DNA of 64,000 bases from Anaerotignum propionicum (GTDB lineage Bacteria > Bacillota > Clostridia > Lachnospirales > Anaerotignaceae). Both the position numbers and the translations under genes were made by a program. Under the pieces are notes generated by a model. The model was not told the origin of the DNA. It worked only from the letters and a program-made list of their open reading frames with translations, and made no database searches. Positions within the stretch are counted from its first letter, which is position 1. Each line of letters begins with the position of its first letter. The stretch lies in contig NZ_JANGAD010000007.1 in the NCBI RefSeq assembly GCF_024461735.1, positions 1 through 64,000 on the forward strand, written 5' to 3'. Below, piece after piece: positions 18,701-27,304 of the stretch.

Positions 18701-19740
18701 TTATATCCAGATATTAAGGTCATATTCTTTTCCAACTATTTGTTTGGAATAAGTAGCACCAATCACAATTCCGACGGTAGTTAACGTAAGATTTTTAAGA
18801 GAAGAATTATTCCAGATTTCAAACACCTCTTTAACTGGTGGGAGCAGTTCAATTACTTTGTTTTTAATTTCCTCCCCACTCATAAGGTTTTCATCAAATA
18901 AAGCGTTGTATTTCTTTATTGTCATTTTCATCGGCAATATTTTGATCGTTCAAGAATTCATCATTAATAGCATTTATTTGCCATAATTCTTTATTGTTTA
19001 AGCATGGTAAAAATAGAGTCGGATACTTATTTCTTAATTCTTCAATCTCAGCAAGAGGTATTCCTTTTAAAAATAGTCCCTTATATGTACGGCTAATTAT
19101 ATGCTCAAATCTTAATTCCGAGCTGCTGACTTGACCACAGCGAGTGTATTCTAAGTGTTGATATAAAGAATTCTTTTTTAAATCACCTACAAAGTGTGGA
19201 AGGAGACTTGTTAATAAATATTCTTTTAATGAATTATGGTTATTAACTGATTTGCTTATTGTGAATCTTAGCATAAAACATATCGCTAGAATGTTTAGTT
19301 GTTGTGGGAGCAACATGGGAACAATATTTAGCGATTCATTAAGAGTTAATTGCAATAGAGTACGTTTGCTCTCTTTAATCCTATTAAACAGTAATTCTGA
19401 CAAGATATTTTCTAACTCATCAGTTCCAACTCGAATATATGCTTTTTGGGCATTAACGTAGGAAAATTGTAAATCAGGATTTTTAAATTCTTCTAAAAAT
19501 ATTTTCGTTTTTGGTTTTTTCATCAGCAAGTTTTTGAATAATATTATTTCTTAATTTTTCTTCACGTTCCTTTGCAGTTATTAAAGCTTCCTCTTTATAT
19601 GTTGAAAGTTCGGATTGAATTAAATCTGTGCAAAGCGACTTAACATCAGTATAGCTCAACCCATATTGATTAATCTGCTCTTTAATCTGCACATTATGTG
19701 ACCCAATACCACCTTTCTGCTCCAAAACAGCATCACTCAT
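18701..19740 (-). pseudogene. LPO_1073/Vpar_1526-like protein, broken by two frameshifts
   Basis: Three reading frames in succession encode one protein. The first (19740 to about 19500) has EQKGGIGSHNVQIK, GLSYTDVKSLCTDLI and an AKEREEKL helix. The second (about 19510-18894) has EEFKNPDLQFSYVNAQKAY, LLQLTLNESLNIVP and LYQHLEYTRCGQ. The third (about 18925-18701) has SGEEIKNKVIELLPPVKEVFEIWNN. The order matches, from memory, a family of about 300-350 residues named LPO_1073/Vpar_1526, of unknown function. One shift is in the T-run near 19505 (one base too many); the other is near an AAAGAAATA run around 18915. The start follows an overlap with the small membrane gene upstream. Sequencing error in homopolymers is an alternative to real inactivation. 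Confidence 0.6.
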
Positions 19741-19942
19741 TATCTTTTCCTCCATAGTTATTTTGAACACCTATCTGAACTCCATAGGAATGATTTTTGT
19801 TTTCTTGTCGATATATTATTTTGGAATGTTTGGTGTTTTTTCTAATAAGAAAACCTCTTATTAATCCAATAAATGCCACAGCTAAGGTTACGCCAACACC
19901 GCTAAATACCCATTCTTTGTTGCTAACAATCCATGCCCACAT
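19733..19942 (-). CDS. Small membrane protein preceding the broken gene
   Basis: A 69-residue protein if begun at the ATG preceded by GAGGAGG (19942); the ORF extends further upstream without a good site. It has one transmembrane helix (WVFSGVGVTLAVAFIGLI) followed by a basic segment and a Gly/Asn-rich tail (SYGVQIGVQNNYGG). The tail recalls the GSHNVQIK start of the next protein, as often seen in small effector or partner proteins. Its stop overlaps the next start by 8 nt, so the two were translationally coupled. Function unknown. Confidence 0.6.
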   Translation of the reverse strand: MWAWIVSNKEWVFSGVGVTLAVAFIGLIRGFLIRKNTKHSKIIYRQENKNHSYGVQIGVQNNYGGKDNE

Positions 19943-20128
19943 TACTGAAACCTCCTCAATAACTGTTTCGCTATCTTCATATTCCTTAAAAAATTTCAAA
20001 TCATCAAAAAATTCACGTCCAAGAAAAGAGATTTTTTGAGTAATTATACCATAATCCCAATAAATGACAACATATTCCATAATTTTCTTCTGCAATCTTC
20101 ATCAAATCTGAATTAACTCCTTCTATAA

Positions 20129-20663
20129 ATTATTACAAGTGGTGCGGCGGGAGAAATCGAACTGACAATGCATATTGAAATTTCAAACACTGGAACGATT
20201 TCATTTATAATAGACCCGTCTGTAATAAATGCAACCAAAAAAGATTTAGAAAAGCATGATAGTTCTTCTGTTGCACATAAGTCAGCTTTTGATAAAAAAG
20301 CAGACACCATAGAATTGGATAGGCATAGAAATAATTTAGATATTCATGTGAACGCCACCACAATGGAGAACTATAACACAGCAATTTCAGGGTTAATTGA
20401 TCACACGGAAAACACGGCAGTACATACAAATGCTACAGAAAAGGCGGAATGGACAGCAGGCGCGAAAACAGCAACACAGGCGGCGGAAACAGCCGCACAA
20501 AATAGTATTCGGTATGCTGAATTGGCGAGTAGGATTTCCCGGGTAGAAGATGGTCTTCAGCAATGTTACAGGAAATCCGTTCCTTGTCTCCTTTGATTCT
20601 CTTGACGGTATAGCCATTGTAAAAGGTGTTTGGAACAGCGCACGAAAAAGAATTGAGTGCTGA
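20129..20663 (+). pseudogene. Remnant of a phage tail-fibre/minor structural gene
   Basis: The open frame begins after a stop at 20126 with ITSGAAGEIELT and runs through HKSAFDKKADT and repeated H-N/T-A-T segments (HVNATTMENYN, HTNATEKAEW), typical of siphophage fibre proteins. At about 20555 the frame is lost. In the +1 frame the expected ending FSNVTGNPFLVSF, LDGIAIVKGVWN and RKRIEC continues to a stop at 20663. The gene is thus truncated at its 5' end and frameshifted near its 3' end, marking decay of this phage module. Confidence 0.75.
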
Positions 20664-20687
20664 TTTTAAAGAAAGAGGGTGAAAGTT

Positions 20688-22409
20688 ATGGCAAAAGTGT
20701 TAAGTTCTTTACCAATAGGAGCACTTATTAAAGATACAGGGACGCTTTACAATAGGAAGCCTATTATATGGAAAATTGTTGACAAGAACCATTCTGGTTA
20801 CCCGTCTGGGGCAATTACCTTGATGTCTGACAGAGTTATTTCGATAAAATGTTTTGATGCGAAGGAAGAATATAACAGCATTGATGATCGAAAATCGTTT
20901 GGTAATAACCGTTATATTTATTCAAATATACGTCAATGGCTAAACAGCCAAGCTGGAGCAAGCAAATGGTATACCGCACAGCACGGACAGGATGCGCCGC
21001 CAACTAGCGCAAATGTTGGAGGCGGAAAAAATGCATATGACATGGAAGCGGGCTTTCTTAATGGATTTTCGGAAAAAATGCGAAACTCGTTGCTTGAAAC
21101 AACGCTAATCGTTGGTAAAAATACACGTACTGATGGTGGCAGTTATGAAATGTGCATTGACAAGGTTTTTCTTCCGTCAGTATCAGAAATGGGACTTGAA
21201 AACGGTATTATAGAGGGAAGTAAATTTTCGGCGTTTGATTCTGATATTTCTCGTCTTGCTTATCCTACCGCCGAGTGTGTAAGCAAAAGTGAATATAAGG
21301 ACACAAGCTTAAATACGTCTGCCCCGTGGTATTATTGGTTACGTACACCGTATGCGACCAATGAGTATTACGTGAACCTTGTCTATTATACTGGTGTGTT
21401 AGGCGTCTATTTTGCATACCATGAGTATAGGGGTGTTCGACCGCTTTGTAATTTGTCATCTGAGATTTTAGTTTCTGATATCAGTGATAGCGATAACATC
21501 TACACAATTGTATGGGGGAATCCACCTTCTACTCCTTCAAATATCTATGTTCCAACAGTGGTTCGTGGAGGAGAAGCAATAGCAATCAGTTGGGGGAGTT
21601 CCACCGATGAAGATAATAACATTTCGGGATACATCCTTGAAAGGCGGTTTGACAATGGATTGTGGACACAGCTTTACAAGGGGATTAACCGAACGTTCAC
21701 AGATTTAATTACATTTGGTTGGGAATCTGTGGCTTACCGCGTAAAGGCATATGATAGTACGGGCTTAAGTTCGGAATATCAAACCAGCGCAACAAGAGCT
21801 GTTTATAATAACACACCTCCCACCATTAGCGGGAGTGACGGCAGTTTAGGGCTTAAGACGGGTGCGTTCAATCAGCAATACACCGTTACAGATTCAGACA
21901 GTGGACAAACAATCACGGTTGTTGAGAAAATCGATGGAGTGCAAAAGCGGAGTTATACCGCAACCAGCGGTCAAAGCTATTCATTCAATGTCACAGCGAC
22001 AGAATGGATAAAGCTATTAAATGGGTCGCATACAATGACAATTACGGCTAGTGACAATGTAGGGGGAACGACAACCCGTACCTATACATTCACGAAGAAT
22101 GAAACGGAAATAGAACTGACCCTTGCGGCACCTCTCCCTGCGGATGATTTGGTATCAAAAGCTATTATGAGCGTTACAAGGGAAATTCCAGCGGGTGCAA
22201 CATTTACCGTTGAGGTTTGTAACAATGGAAATGACGTATCCCCAACATGGGAGGACGTGACAAATGCCGTACTTGGCAATAGTAAATTCTTTTTGTCAAA
22301 CACAACAAAAACAGCCGCCGCATGGGGTTTCAATTTCCGTATCAAAGTGAAGCGGAATAATGCCACGGGCGACTGTTTTATTATATCGGCAGGGGGTAAC
22401 TTTGAATGA
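20688..22409 (+). CDS. Phage tail-tip protein with DUF6273-like and fibronectin-type domains
   Basis: 573 residues, starting at the ATG after AGAGGGTGA. The N-terminal domain (about 1-270) has IWKIVDKNH, RSFGNNRYIYSNIRQWLNS-like and WYYWLRTPYA...GVRPLCNLSS features of the DUF6273-type fold, often found in phage tail and surface proteins. A fibronectin type III-like module (about 280-370) and an Ig-like segment (about 375-470) follow, then an uncharacterised C-terminus. Position between a fibre remnant and the lysis genes suggests a receptor-binding role. The segment around 21326-21450 looks like a variable ligand-binding loop region. Confidence 0.65.
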   Translation: MAKVLSSLPIGALIKDTGTLYNRKPIIWKIVDKNHSGYPSGAITLMSDRVISIKCFDAKEEYNSIDDRKSFGNNRYIYSNIRQWLNSQAGASKWYTAQHGQDAPPTSANVGGGKNAYDMEAGFLNGFSEKMRNSLLETTLIVGKNTRTDGGSYEMCIDKVFLPSVSEMGLENGIIEGSKFSAFDSDISRLAYPTAECVSKSEYKDTSLNTSAPWYYWLRTPYATNEYYVNLVYYTGVLGVYFAYHEYRGVRPLCNLSSEILVSDISDSDNIYTIVWGNPPSTPSNIYVPTVVRGGEAIAISWGSSTDEDNNISGYILERRFDNGLWTQLYKGINRTFTDLITFGWESVAYRVKAYDSTGLSSEYQTSATRAVYNNTPPTISGSDGSLGLKTGAFNQQYTVTDSDSGQTITVVEKIDGVQKRSYTATSGQSYSFNVTATEWIKLLNGSHTMTITASDNVGGTTTRTYTFTKNETEIELTLAAPLPADDLVSKAIMSVTREIPAGATFTVEVCNNGNDVSPTWEDVTNAVLGNSKFFLSNTTKTAAAWGFNFRIKVKRNNATGDCFIISAGGNFE

Positions 22410-22585
22410 GCGTACAACACAAAGAAGATAGTATAAAAGCACTGAAAAACAGAAAATCTGTTGATGATTTGTCACAGGACAGCAATTTGACTAGCACTGC
22501 CATTTTGGAGTTGCACGAACAACAGGAATTGACGAATAAAGCTATTCTTGAATTGTTTGAACAAATGGAAAACGGGGAGGTGTAA
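22406..22585 (+). CDS. Small phage protein, function unknown
   Basis: A 59-residue ORF whose ATG overlaps the previous TGA (ATGA). It is charged and helical, with two similar segments (TAILELHEQQE and KAILELFEQME). Typical of short genes between tail and lysis modules in siphophages. Confidence 0.7.
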   Translation: MSVQHKEDSIKALKNRKSVDDLSQDSNLTSTAILELHEQQELTNKAILELFEQMENGEV

Positions 22586-22587
22586 AG

Positions 22588-22773
22588 ATGCAGATTACAG
22601 CCATTGGACAAATTTATTGGCAAAAGGTGAAGGATAATGAGAGAACGTATGCCAGCGTTGCAAATTCAAAAAAGGAAGAAGTAAAGTCTCTTGCTTTGGA
22701 AGAAGTGAATTCTGGCAAGCTGACGGAAGCGGAATATCAAAATTTGCTTGGTGAAGAATTCACGGCATTGTAA
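22588..22773 (+). CDS. Small XkdX-region-like phage protein
   Basis: 61 residues, starting 2 bp after the previous stop with GGGGAGGTG upstream. The ending SGKLTEAEYQNLLGEEF resembles XkdX/DUF1366-like small tail-region proteins. The function is unknown. Confidence 0.6.
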   Translation: MQITAIGQIYWQKVKDNERTYASVANSKKEEVKSLALEEVNSGKLTEAEYQNLLGEEFTAL

Positions 22774-22798
22774 TGTTATTTTAAATAGATAAATAGTG

Positions 22799-22831
22799 CG
22801 CCCCGATACATTCAGTGTGTCGGGGTTATTT
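22799..22831 (+). terminator. Hairpin within the lysis region
   Basis: A 10-bp stem (CCCCGATACA against TGTGTCGGGG, one wobble) with loop TTCAG and a short T-rich tail. It is probably a weak terminator between the tail genes and the lysis genes. Confidence 0.6.
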
Positions 22832-22845
22832 GTGAGGTGAAAAGA

Positions 22846-23148
22846 ATGAATGATTTTGCCGCCGTATTAGGCGTTGTAAGTACATTTTGCGCCATTATGT
22901 TTGGGTATACAACTTTTATCAGAAATAAAAAGAGTGATGCTTCCCAGAATGGAGCACAAAACGGTACAGTTCTGACGGAAATAGGATACATCAAGTCTGG
23001 TGTTGATGATATTAAGCGCAAACAGGAGCGTCAGGAAGAAAAACAAGAATCACAGCACATAGAAGTTATTTCGCGCCTGACCAGCGTTGAAGCATCCTCT
23101 AAACAGGCGCACAAGCGAATTGATCGGCTGGAGGGTATTTCAGATTAA
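22846..23148 (+). CDS. Membrane-anchored coiled-coil phage protein (holin-associated)
   Basis: 100 residues, starting at ATG after GAGGTGA. One N-terminal transmembrane helix (VLGVVSTFCAIMFGYTTFI) is followed by a charged coiled coil (DDIKRKQERQEEKQ). This layout resembles hemolysin XhlA-like or holin-accessory proteins found next to endolysins. Confidence 0.6.
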   Translation: MNDFAAVLGVVSTFCAIMFGYTTFIRNKKSDASQNGAQNGTVLTEIGYIKSGVDDIKRKQERQEEKQESQHIEVISRLTSVEASSKQAHKRIDRLEGISD

Positions 23149-23165
23149 AGAAGGGCGGTGCCATT

Positions 23166-23543
23166 GTGGAATATTTAATTAGTGTTGCCGCAGGTTTTGT
23201 TGCGGGCATTGCCGGGGTTTGCCTTGTTGAAATGATTAGAAAAAGCCGCCGCCGCAGAAAAAAGAGGGAACAGAACGGCGAAAAAGAAAAATTTGAGTTT
23301 TCAAAGCTTATTCTTTTAGCTGTGCTTGCTACTTACTTTTGGGGTTTATCTGTGGGAACAAAGATTGTTTTTATGGATTTCACCCAATTGGGTGTTTGGC
23401 TTGCCTACATAGGAACACCGACAACAATTGCAATCGGGTTTTATGCTTGGAAAGCAAAAGCAGAAAATATTGTGAAGATCAAACAAGCGAATCCCACCGA
23501 AACAGAGGGAGTGCCTATTGATTTGAATAACATTACACCTTAA
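23166..23543 (+). CDS. Putative holin-type membrane protein
   Basis: 125 residues from a GTG start. An N-terminal hydrophobic helix (about 3-22) is followed by an Arg/Lys-rich stretch (RKSRRRRKKRE) and two further hydrophobic segments (about 48-66 and 74-95). The lysis-module position and topology suggest a holin or holin regulator, but no named family was recognised. Confidence 0.55.
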   Translation: MEYLISVAAGFVAGIAGVCLVEMIRKSRRRRKKREQNGEKEKFEFSKLILLAVLATYFWGLSVGTKIVFMDFTQLGVWLAYIGTPTTIAIGFYAWKAKAENIVKIKQANPTETEGVPIDLNNITP

Positions 23544-23559
23544 AAATGGAGGGGTAAAG

Positions 23560-24864
23560 ATGGGAATTACAAAGGAACAGGAAAGTTTCATTTCAAGAGT
23601 TGGGAGCATTGCCAAAGCGGACATGCAGAAAAGCGGTGTACTTGCTTCCTTAACTATTGCCCAGGCAATTATTGAAAGTAACTGGGGGAAATCAGGGCTG
23701 ACGGTCCAGGCAAACGCCCTTTTTGGTATTAAGGCGGGGTCAGCATGGAAAGGGAAGGTTTACAGTGCAAAAACGGAAGAATGTTACGACGGCGTAAATA
23801 ATACCACTATTACAGCACTTTTTCGCGCTTATGATAGTTGGGAAGAATCTATTTCCGATCATTCAGCATTGCTTACAAGGCTAACACGATATAAAACAGT
23901 TGTCGGGGAAACAGACTACAAAAGGGCTTGTGTCGCGATAGAGGCGGCAGGATATGCAACAGACCCCGCATATTCGGATAAGCTTATAAACACTATTGAA
24001 ACCTATGGGTTGAATGCGTTCGACGGTACGTGCAAACTATCAAGTGGGGCAAGTGTTAATGTTGCGAAAGGAGTAGGAAAAATGAATAGTTCGGAGTTTT
24101 TAAAAAAGCTTCAACATATTGTTGATAATTATAAAACGCTTTATGTGATGGGGTGTTTTGGCGCACCGTTAACAGGTGGAAACGTGTTAAGATATTGCAC
24201 AAATCACACCTTCAACAAACAAGCGGCAAGAACTTCAATGATAAAGGCGGCGGCAAATAAGAAACCGCCTGTTTTTGGTTTCGACTGTGTGTGTCTGATT
24301 AAAGGTGTTTTGTGGGGGTGGAGTGGCGACGCTTCAAAGACGTACGGTGGCGCAGGATATGCGGTAAATGGTGTTCCAGATGTTTCCGCCGACGGAATGA
24401 TTGAAAAATGCACAGGTGTTTCAACAAACTTCAAAAACATTGTACCCGGTGAAGCGGTATGGCTACCCGGTCACATTGGAGTTTATATTGGAAATGGGAA
24501 GGTTATTGAATGTACCCCAGCTTTCAAAAACTGTGTTCAGGTTACAGCATGTTTAAATATTGGGGCTATTTCAGGGATGAATGGACGCAAGTGGGTTAAA
24601 CATGGAAAGCTACCTTATATAAGCTATGAGGGCGGAACACCCGTACAACCAGTAGAAATGCCACAGAATACAAGAACAATAAAGCCGGGAAGCACGGTGA
24701 AATTAAAGTCTGGGGCGAAAACTTATGGGGGCGGAGATTTAGCAAGTTTTGTATATACCCGTGAACACGTTGTAAAAGAGATTGCAGGAAATCGTGCGGT
24801 TATATCATACGGCGGTATTGTGGTGGCGGCGGTAAAACTTTCTGATCTTACGTTGATTAAATAA
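23560..24864 (+). CDS. Two-domain endolysin (glucosaminidase and NlpC/P60-like)
   Basis: A 434-residue lytic enzyme. Residues 1-155 form a FlgJ/LytG-type glucosaminidase: AQAIIESNWGKSG contains the catalytic Glu, followed by ALFGIKA, FRAYDSWEESISDH and YATDPAYSDKLI. Residues about 170-355 form an NlpC/P60-like cysteine peptidase with catalytic Cys in FGFDCVCLIKG and His in PGHIGVYIG. A C-terminal SH3-like segment (about 370-434) probably binds cell wall. The start follows GGAGGGG. It would degrade peptidoglycan during lysis by the now-decayed prophage. Confidence 0.85.
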   Translation: MGITKEQESFISRVGSIAKADMQKSGVLASLTIAQAIIESNWGKSGLTVQANALFGIKAGSAWKGKVYSAKTEECYDGVNNTTITALFRAYDSWEESISDHSALLTRLTRYKTVVGETDYKRACVAIEAAGYATDPAYSDKLINTIETYGLNAFDGTCKLSSGASVNVAKGVGKMNSSEFLKKLQHIVDNYKTLYVMGCFGAPLTGGNVLRYCTNHTFNKQAARTSMIKAAANKKPPVFGFDCVCLIKGVLWGWSGDASKTYGGAGYAVNGVPDVSADGMIEKCTGVSTNFKNIVPGEAVWLPGHIGVYIGNGKVIECTPAFKNCVQVTACLNIGAISGMNGRKWVKHGKLPYISYEGGTPVQPVEMPQNTRTIKPGSTVKLKSGAKTYGGGDLASFVYTREHVVKEIAGNRAVISYGGIVVAAVKLSDLTLIK

Positions 24865-24878
24865 GGGGGAATATAATA

Positions 24879-25217
24879 ATGAAGTTAATTAACCTTTTGA
24901 TTGCAAACTGGGATAGTGTAGTGGTTGTAGTTGCATTTATTGCTTTTCTGGTTGTGCTTATTAAGCGTGGACAAACAAAAATTCTGAAACAGGTTCTTTT
25001 TAACCTAGTAACGCAAGCAGAAAAGCAATTCGGGAGCGGCACGGGTGAATTGAAGTATGCCGCTGTTTCAGACTGGATTTACCATCGTATCCCGGCAATA
25101 CTGCGGCTACTTTTTACGGAAAAAGATATTGCAAATATGATTGAAGCTGTGCTTCAAGAAGCAAGGAAAGCGTGGGGTAAGAATGATAATATTAAAAGCT
25201 ATATTAACCCACCCTGA
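24879..25217 (+). CDS. LLH-type phage holin, truncated by IS insertion
   Basis: 112 residues with one N-terminal transmembrane helix (VVVVVAFIAFLVVLI), then the typical LLH-holin body with LVTQAEKQFG-GTGELKYAAVSDWI and LFTEKDIANMIE in that order. The TGA stop (25215-25217) is formed by the first bases of the IS inverted repeat. The original reading frame resumes beyond the IS at 26211, so the intact protein was about 130 residues. The truncated form may still be made. Confidence 0.75.
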   Translation: MKLINLLIANWDSVVVVVAFIAFLVVLIKRGQTKILKQVLFNLVTQAEKQFGSGTGELKYAAVSDWIYHRIPAILRLLFTEKDIANMIEAVLQEARKAWGKNDNIKSYINPP

Positions 25218-26210
25218 TATGTACCCAGTTTTCTGGACACATCATTATCTAATTAAATAGTTAGACACTAATGCTGGATGTCTTCCTGTAGATTACAGGA
25301 GGCATCCAGTTTGTTTTTGATTGGATTCTTTTATTATTGTAGTAATCTATATATTCATTAATTGCGTTAGAAAATTTTTCGAAAGATTCAAAATCTTTTT
25401 CGTGTCCATAAAACATTTCTGTTTTGAGCCTACCAAAGAAAGTCTCCATAATACAATTATCATAACAGTTTCCTTTTCGAGACATTGACTGAATAATTCC
25501 ATGTTTCTTTAACTCATTGCGATAATATGTATGTTGGTACTGCCAACCCTGATCAGAATGAAAAACAATTTCGTTAGTATTTTTAAATTTACGAAATGCT
25601 TTTTCAAGCATGCTAGAAATTTGTTTCAGGTTTCGTCTTCTTGATAGGTCATATGAAATAACTTCATTAGTATTCATATCTAAAATTGGCGACAGATAGC
25701 ATTTTCCCCATGATAAATTAAACTGTGATACATCGGTTGTCCATTTTTGTAATGGAGCGGTAGTACTGAAATCTCTATTTATGAGATTACCAGCAATTCT
25801 TCCTACTTCACCTTTGTATGAGTGGTATTTCTCCTTAGGATGTTTGCCAGCTAACATCATCTTGTGCATCAATCGTTGTACTTTTTTGTGATTAATAGTA
25901 TATCCTCTGTTTAATATTTCTTGATAAACTCTTCGAACGTCATATCGATGTTTATTATCATCAAAAATCCTTTTGATTTAGTACGTTCTTTACATGTCGA
26001 AGGATGCCTTAATGCATCAATTCCGTGAATGTCTGCAATCTTTTCCCAAGAAACAATGCGTTTTCTAAAATTCTTTTGTCCAATCCCTTTTGGTGTCTCT
26101 GTCCACTGTTTATTTCTATATAGTTCGACACAATTTAATTTAAATAAAAAATCATATTTCACGTAAAAACCCCCTTTACTGGTATTGTCCAGTAAAGGGG
26201 GTACATATCA
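25215..26210 (-). mobile_element. Internally deleted IS3-family insertion sequence
   Basis: The ends are 25-bp inverted repeats matching at 22 of 25 positions: both start TGATATGTACCC and end CTGGACA (25215-25239 and 26210-26186). The total length, 996 bp, is short for the family (about 1.2-1.5 kb). Inside are the remains of orfA and orfB on the minus strand. A 13-bp perfect stem (26170-26182/26189-26201) at the promoter-side end could stop transcription entering from outside. The copy is probably unable to move by itself. Confidence 0.9.
25261..26162 (-). pseudogene. IS3-family transposase remnants (orfA and orfB fused by deletion)
   Basis: From 26162 (GTG) the start of orfA reads MKYDFLFKLNCVELYR and continues to about DALRHPSTCK. 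The frame then changes, and orfB is joined from DDNKHRYDVRRVYQEI onward. The rest of orfB (to 25261) retains the DDE core: the first Asp in WTTDVSQF, the second in FHSDQGWQYQH, and the Glu in NCYDNCIMETFFGRLK. The C-terminal part of orfA and about the first 50-60 residues of orfB are missing, so the transposase is non-functional. Confidence 0.85.
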
Positions 26211-26270
26211 CCCTTACTAGAGCCTATAGAGGGCTTTTTTATTAAAGAGGAAGTGGAACAAGAAGCGTAA
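26211..26270 (+). pseudogene. Displaced 3' end of the LLH holin gene
   Basis: Reading in frame from the duplicated CCC gives PLLEPIEGFFIKEEVEQEA and a TAA at 26268-26270. This supplies the missing 18 codons of the holin gene interrupted at 25214. Confidence 0.7.
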
Positions 26271-26296
26271 AAGGTTAAGCAAATAAAATTTGTAGG

Positions 26297-26333
26297 AAAG
26301 CCCGTCCAGTTCATGTAGAGACGGGCTTTTTTG
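26297..26333 (+). terminator. Terminator of the phage lysis module
   Basis: Perfect 8-bp arms AGCCCGTC/GACGGGCT with a 13-nt loop and a T-run. It lies just after the displaced holin end. The remaining sequence to 26587 is AT-rich with no gene seen. Confidence 0.85.
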
Positions 26334-26587
26334 TATTACTGGACATTTGTGTATTACAGTTTCTGTATTGTATGCGGTTTTTTTAAAAGAGATACCGGAG
26401 AAAGAAACAATTCTAATTATATGATTGATTAAAGTAAGTTTAAATAAGTGCTTTGCCATTTGGGGAAAAATGCGAAAAATGTTAAATAAATAAAAAAATA
26501 TTGGGAAATTATGTCTAAGCGTTGTATAATAAAAAGTAATCAATAAGAAAGAAAAGTTTGTAACTAAATAATGTGAATGGAGAAAAT

Positions 26588-27178
26588 ATGAAAAATTATA
26601 GAAATACGATTAAAATTATAATTATTGTGACTGCCATAGCTTTTTTAACTATGATGTCATTAGAATACAAAGTTGATGTAAAAATTATGAAATTTTTTAT
26701 AGGACATAGAGAATTTTATATAAACTTGTTAATAGGAATTTGTACAGGAGGACTAATGGCATTAATCCCGTTAGTTATCTTATATTTTTCATTAAAAGAA
26801 AAGACAAGAGTAAAAGTGCATTATAATTTAAAATTATTTCTTCACCGAATAAAAACATTTGAATTATATATAAATCTAAATTCTCTCAGTACTATATCAG
26901 AGAATAGTGATGTAGTTTTAAAAGCTTATCAAGAAACTTATGAAATGAAGGCTATTTTTGTGGAGTTATCATTGGATGAAGTAAAGAAATTATTAGGTAT
27001 GGAAATATTTGATATTATGAATGATATTATTTCTACAACTACCAAATTAGGCTATGATATTTTTAAATCACCTGGGAAAGCGGGAAATTTTAAAGAAACA
27101 TATTTAAAAGAAATTAAACATCCAATTAAAAAGCTGGAGACATTTATTGAAAAATCAAATTTGTTGGAAGGAACATAA
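26588..27178 (+). CDS. Membrane protein of unknown function upstream of the nSTAND3 gene
   Basis: 196 residues from the ATG after ATGGAGA. Two transmembrane helices (about 8-25 and 40-66) are followed by an alpha-helical cytoplasmic part of about 130 residues (LKLFLHRIKTFELYINLNS, LSLDEVKKLLGMEIFDIMND). No family recognised. The base composition (very AT-rich) matches the next gene. It lies 126 bp upstream of the nuclease/NTPase gene on the same strand, so it could be a partner, an immunity factor or an unrelated cargo gene. Confidence 0.6.
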   Translation: MKNYRNTIKIIIIVTAIAFLTMMSLEYKVDVKIMKFFIGHREFYINLLIGICTGGLMALIPLVILYFSLKEKTRVKVHYNLKLFLHRIKTFELYINLNSLSTISENSDVVLKAYQETYEMKAIFVELSLDEVKKLLGMEIFDIMNDIISTTTKLGYDIFKSPGKAGNFKETYLKEIKHPIKKLETFIEKSNLLEGT

Positions 27179-27304
27179 TATTATATAACTTCTTTTAGAT
27201 ATTTTGTAGGTACAAGCCAGTCGTAATTCGCGCTGGGTAAAAGATTTTTGTTTATAAGTCGATTAGATATAATAGTCATTAGTTTTTAAAAGGATGGAGC
27301 AATT

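Larger units (their letters stand above)
25212..26213. repeat. 3-bp target duplication flanking the IS
   Basis: CCC occurs at 25212-25214 and again at 26211-26213, directly outside the inverted repeats. This fits the 3-5 bp duplications made by IS3-family elements, although CCC is too short to prove it alone. Confidence 0.55.

Noticed and set aside
21326..21450. A complete diversity-generating retroelement
   Set aside because: No reverse transcriptase or template repeat was found in the window; only the possible target domain is reported.
23339..23521. A cysteine-rich ORF within the holin-type gene
   Set aside because: It lies wholly inside 23166-23543 in a different frame, with no ribosome binding site.
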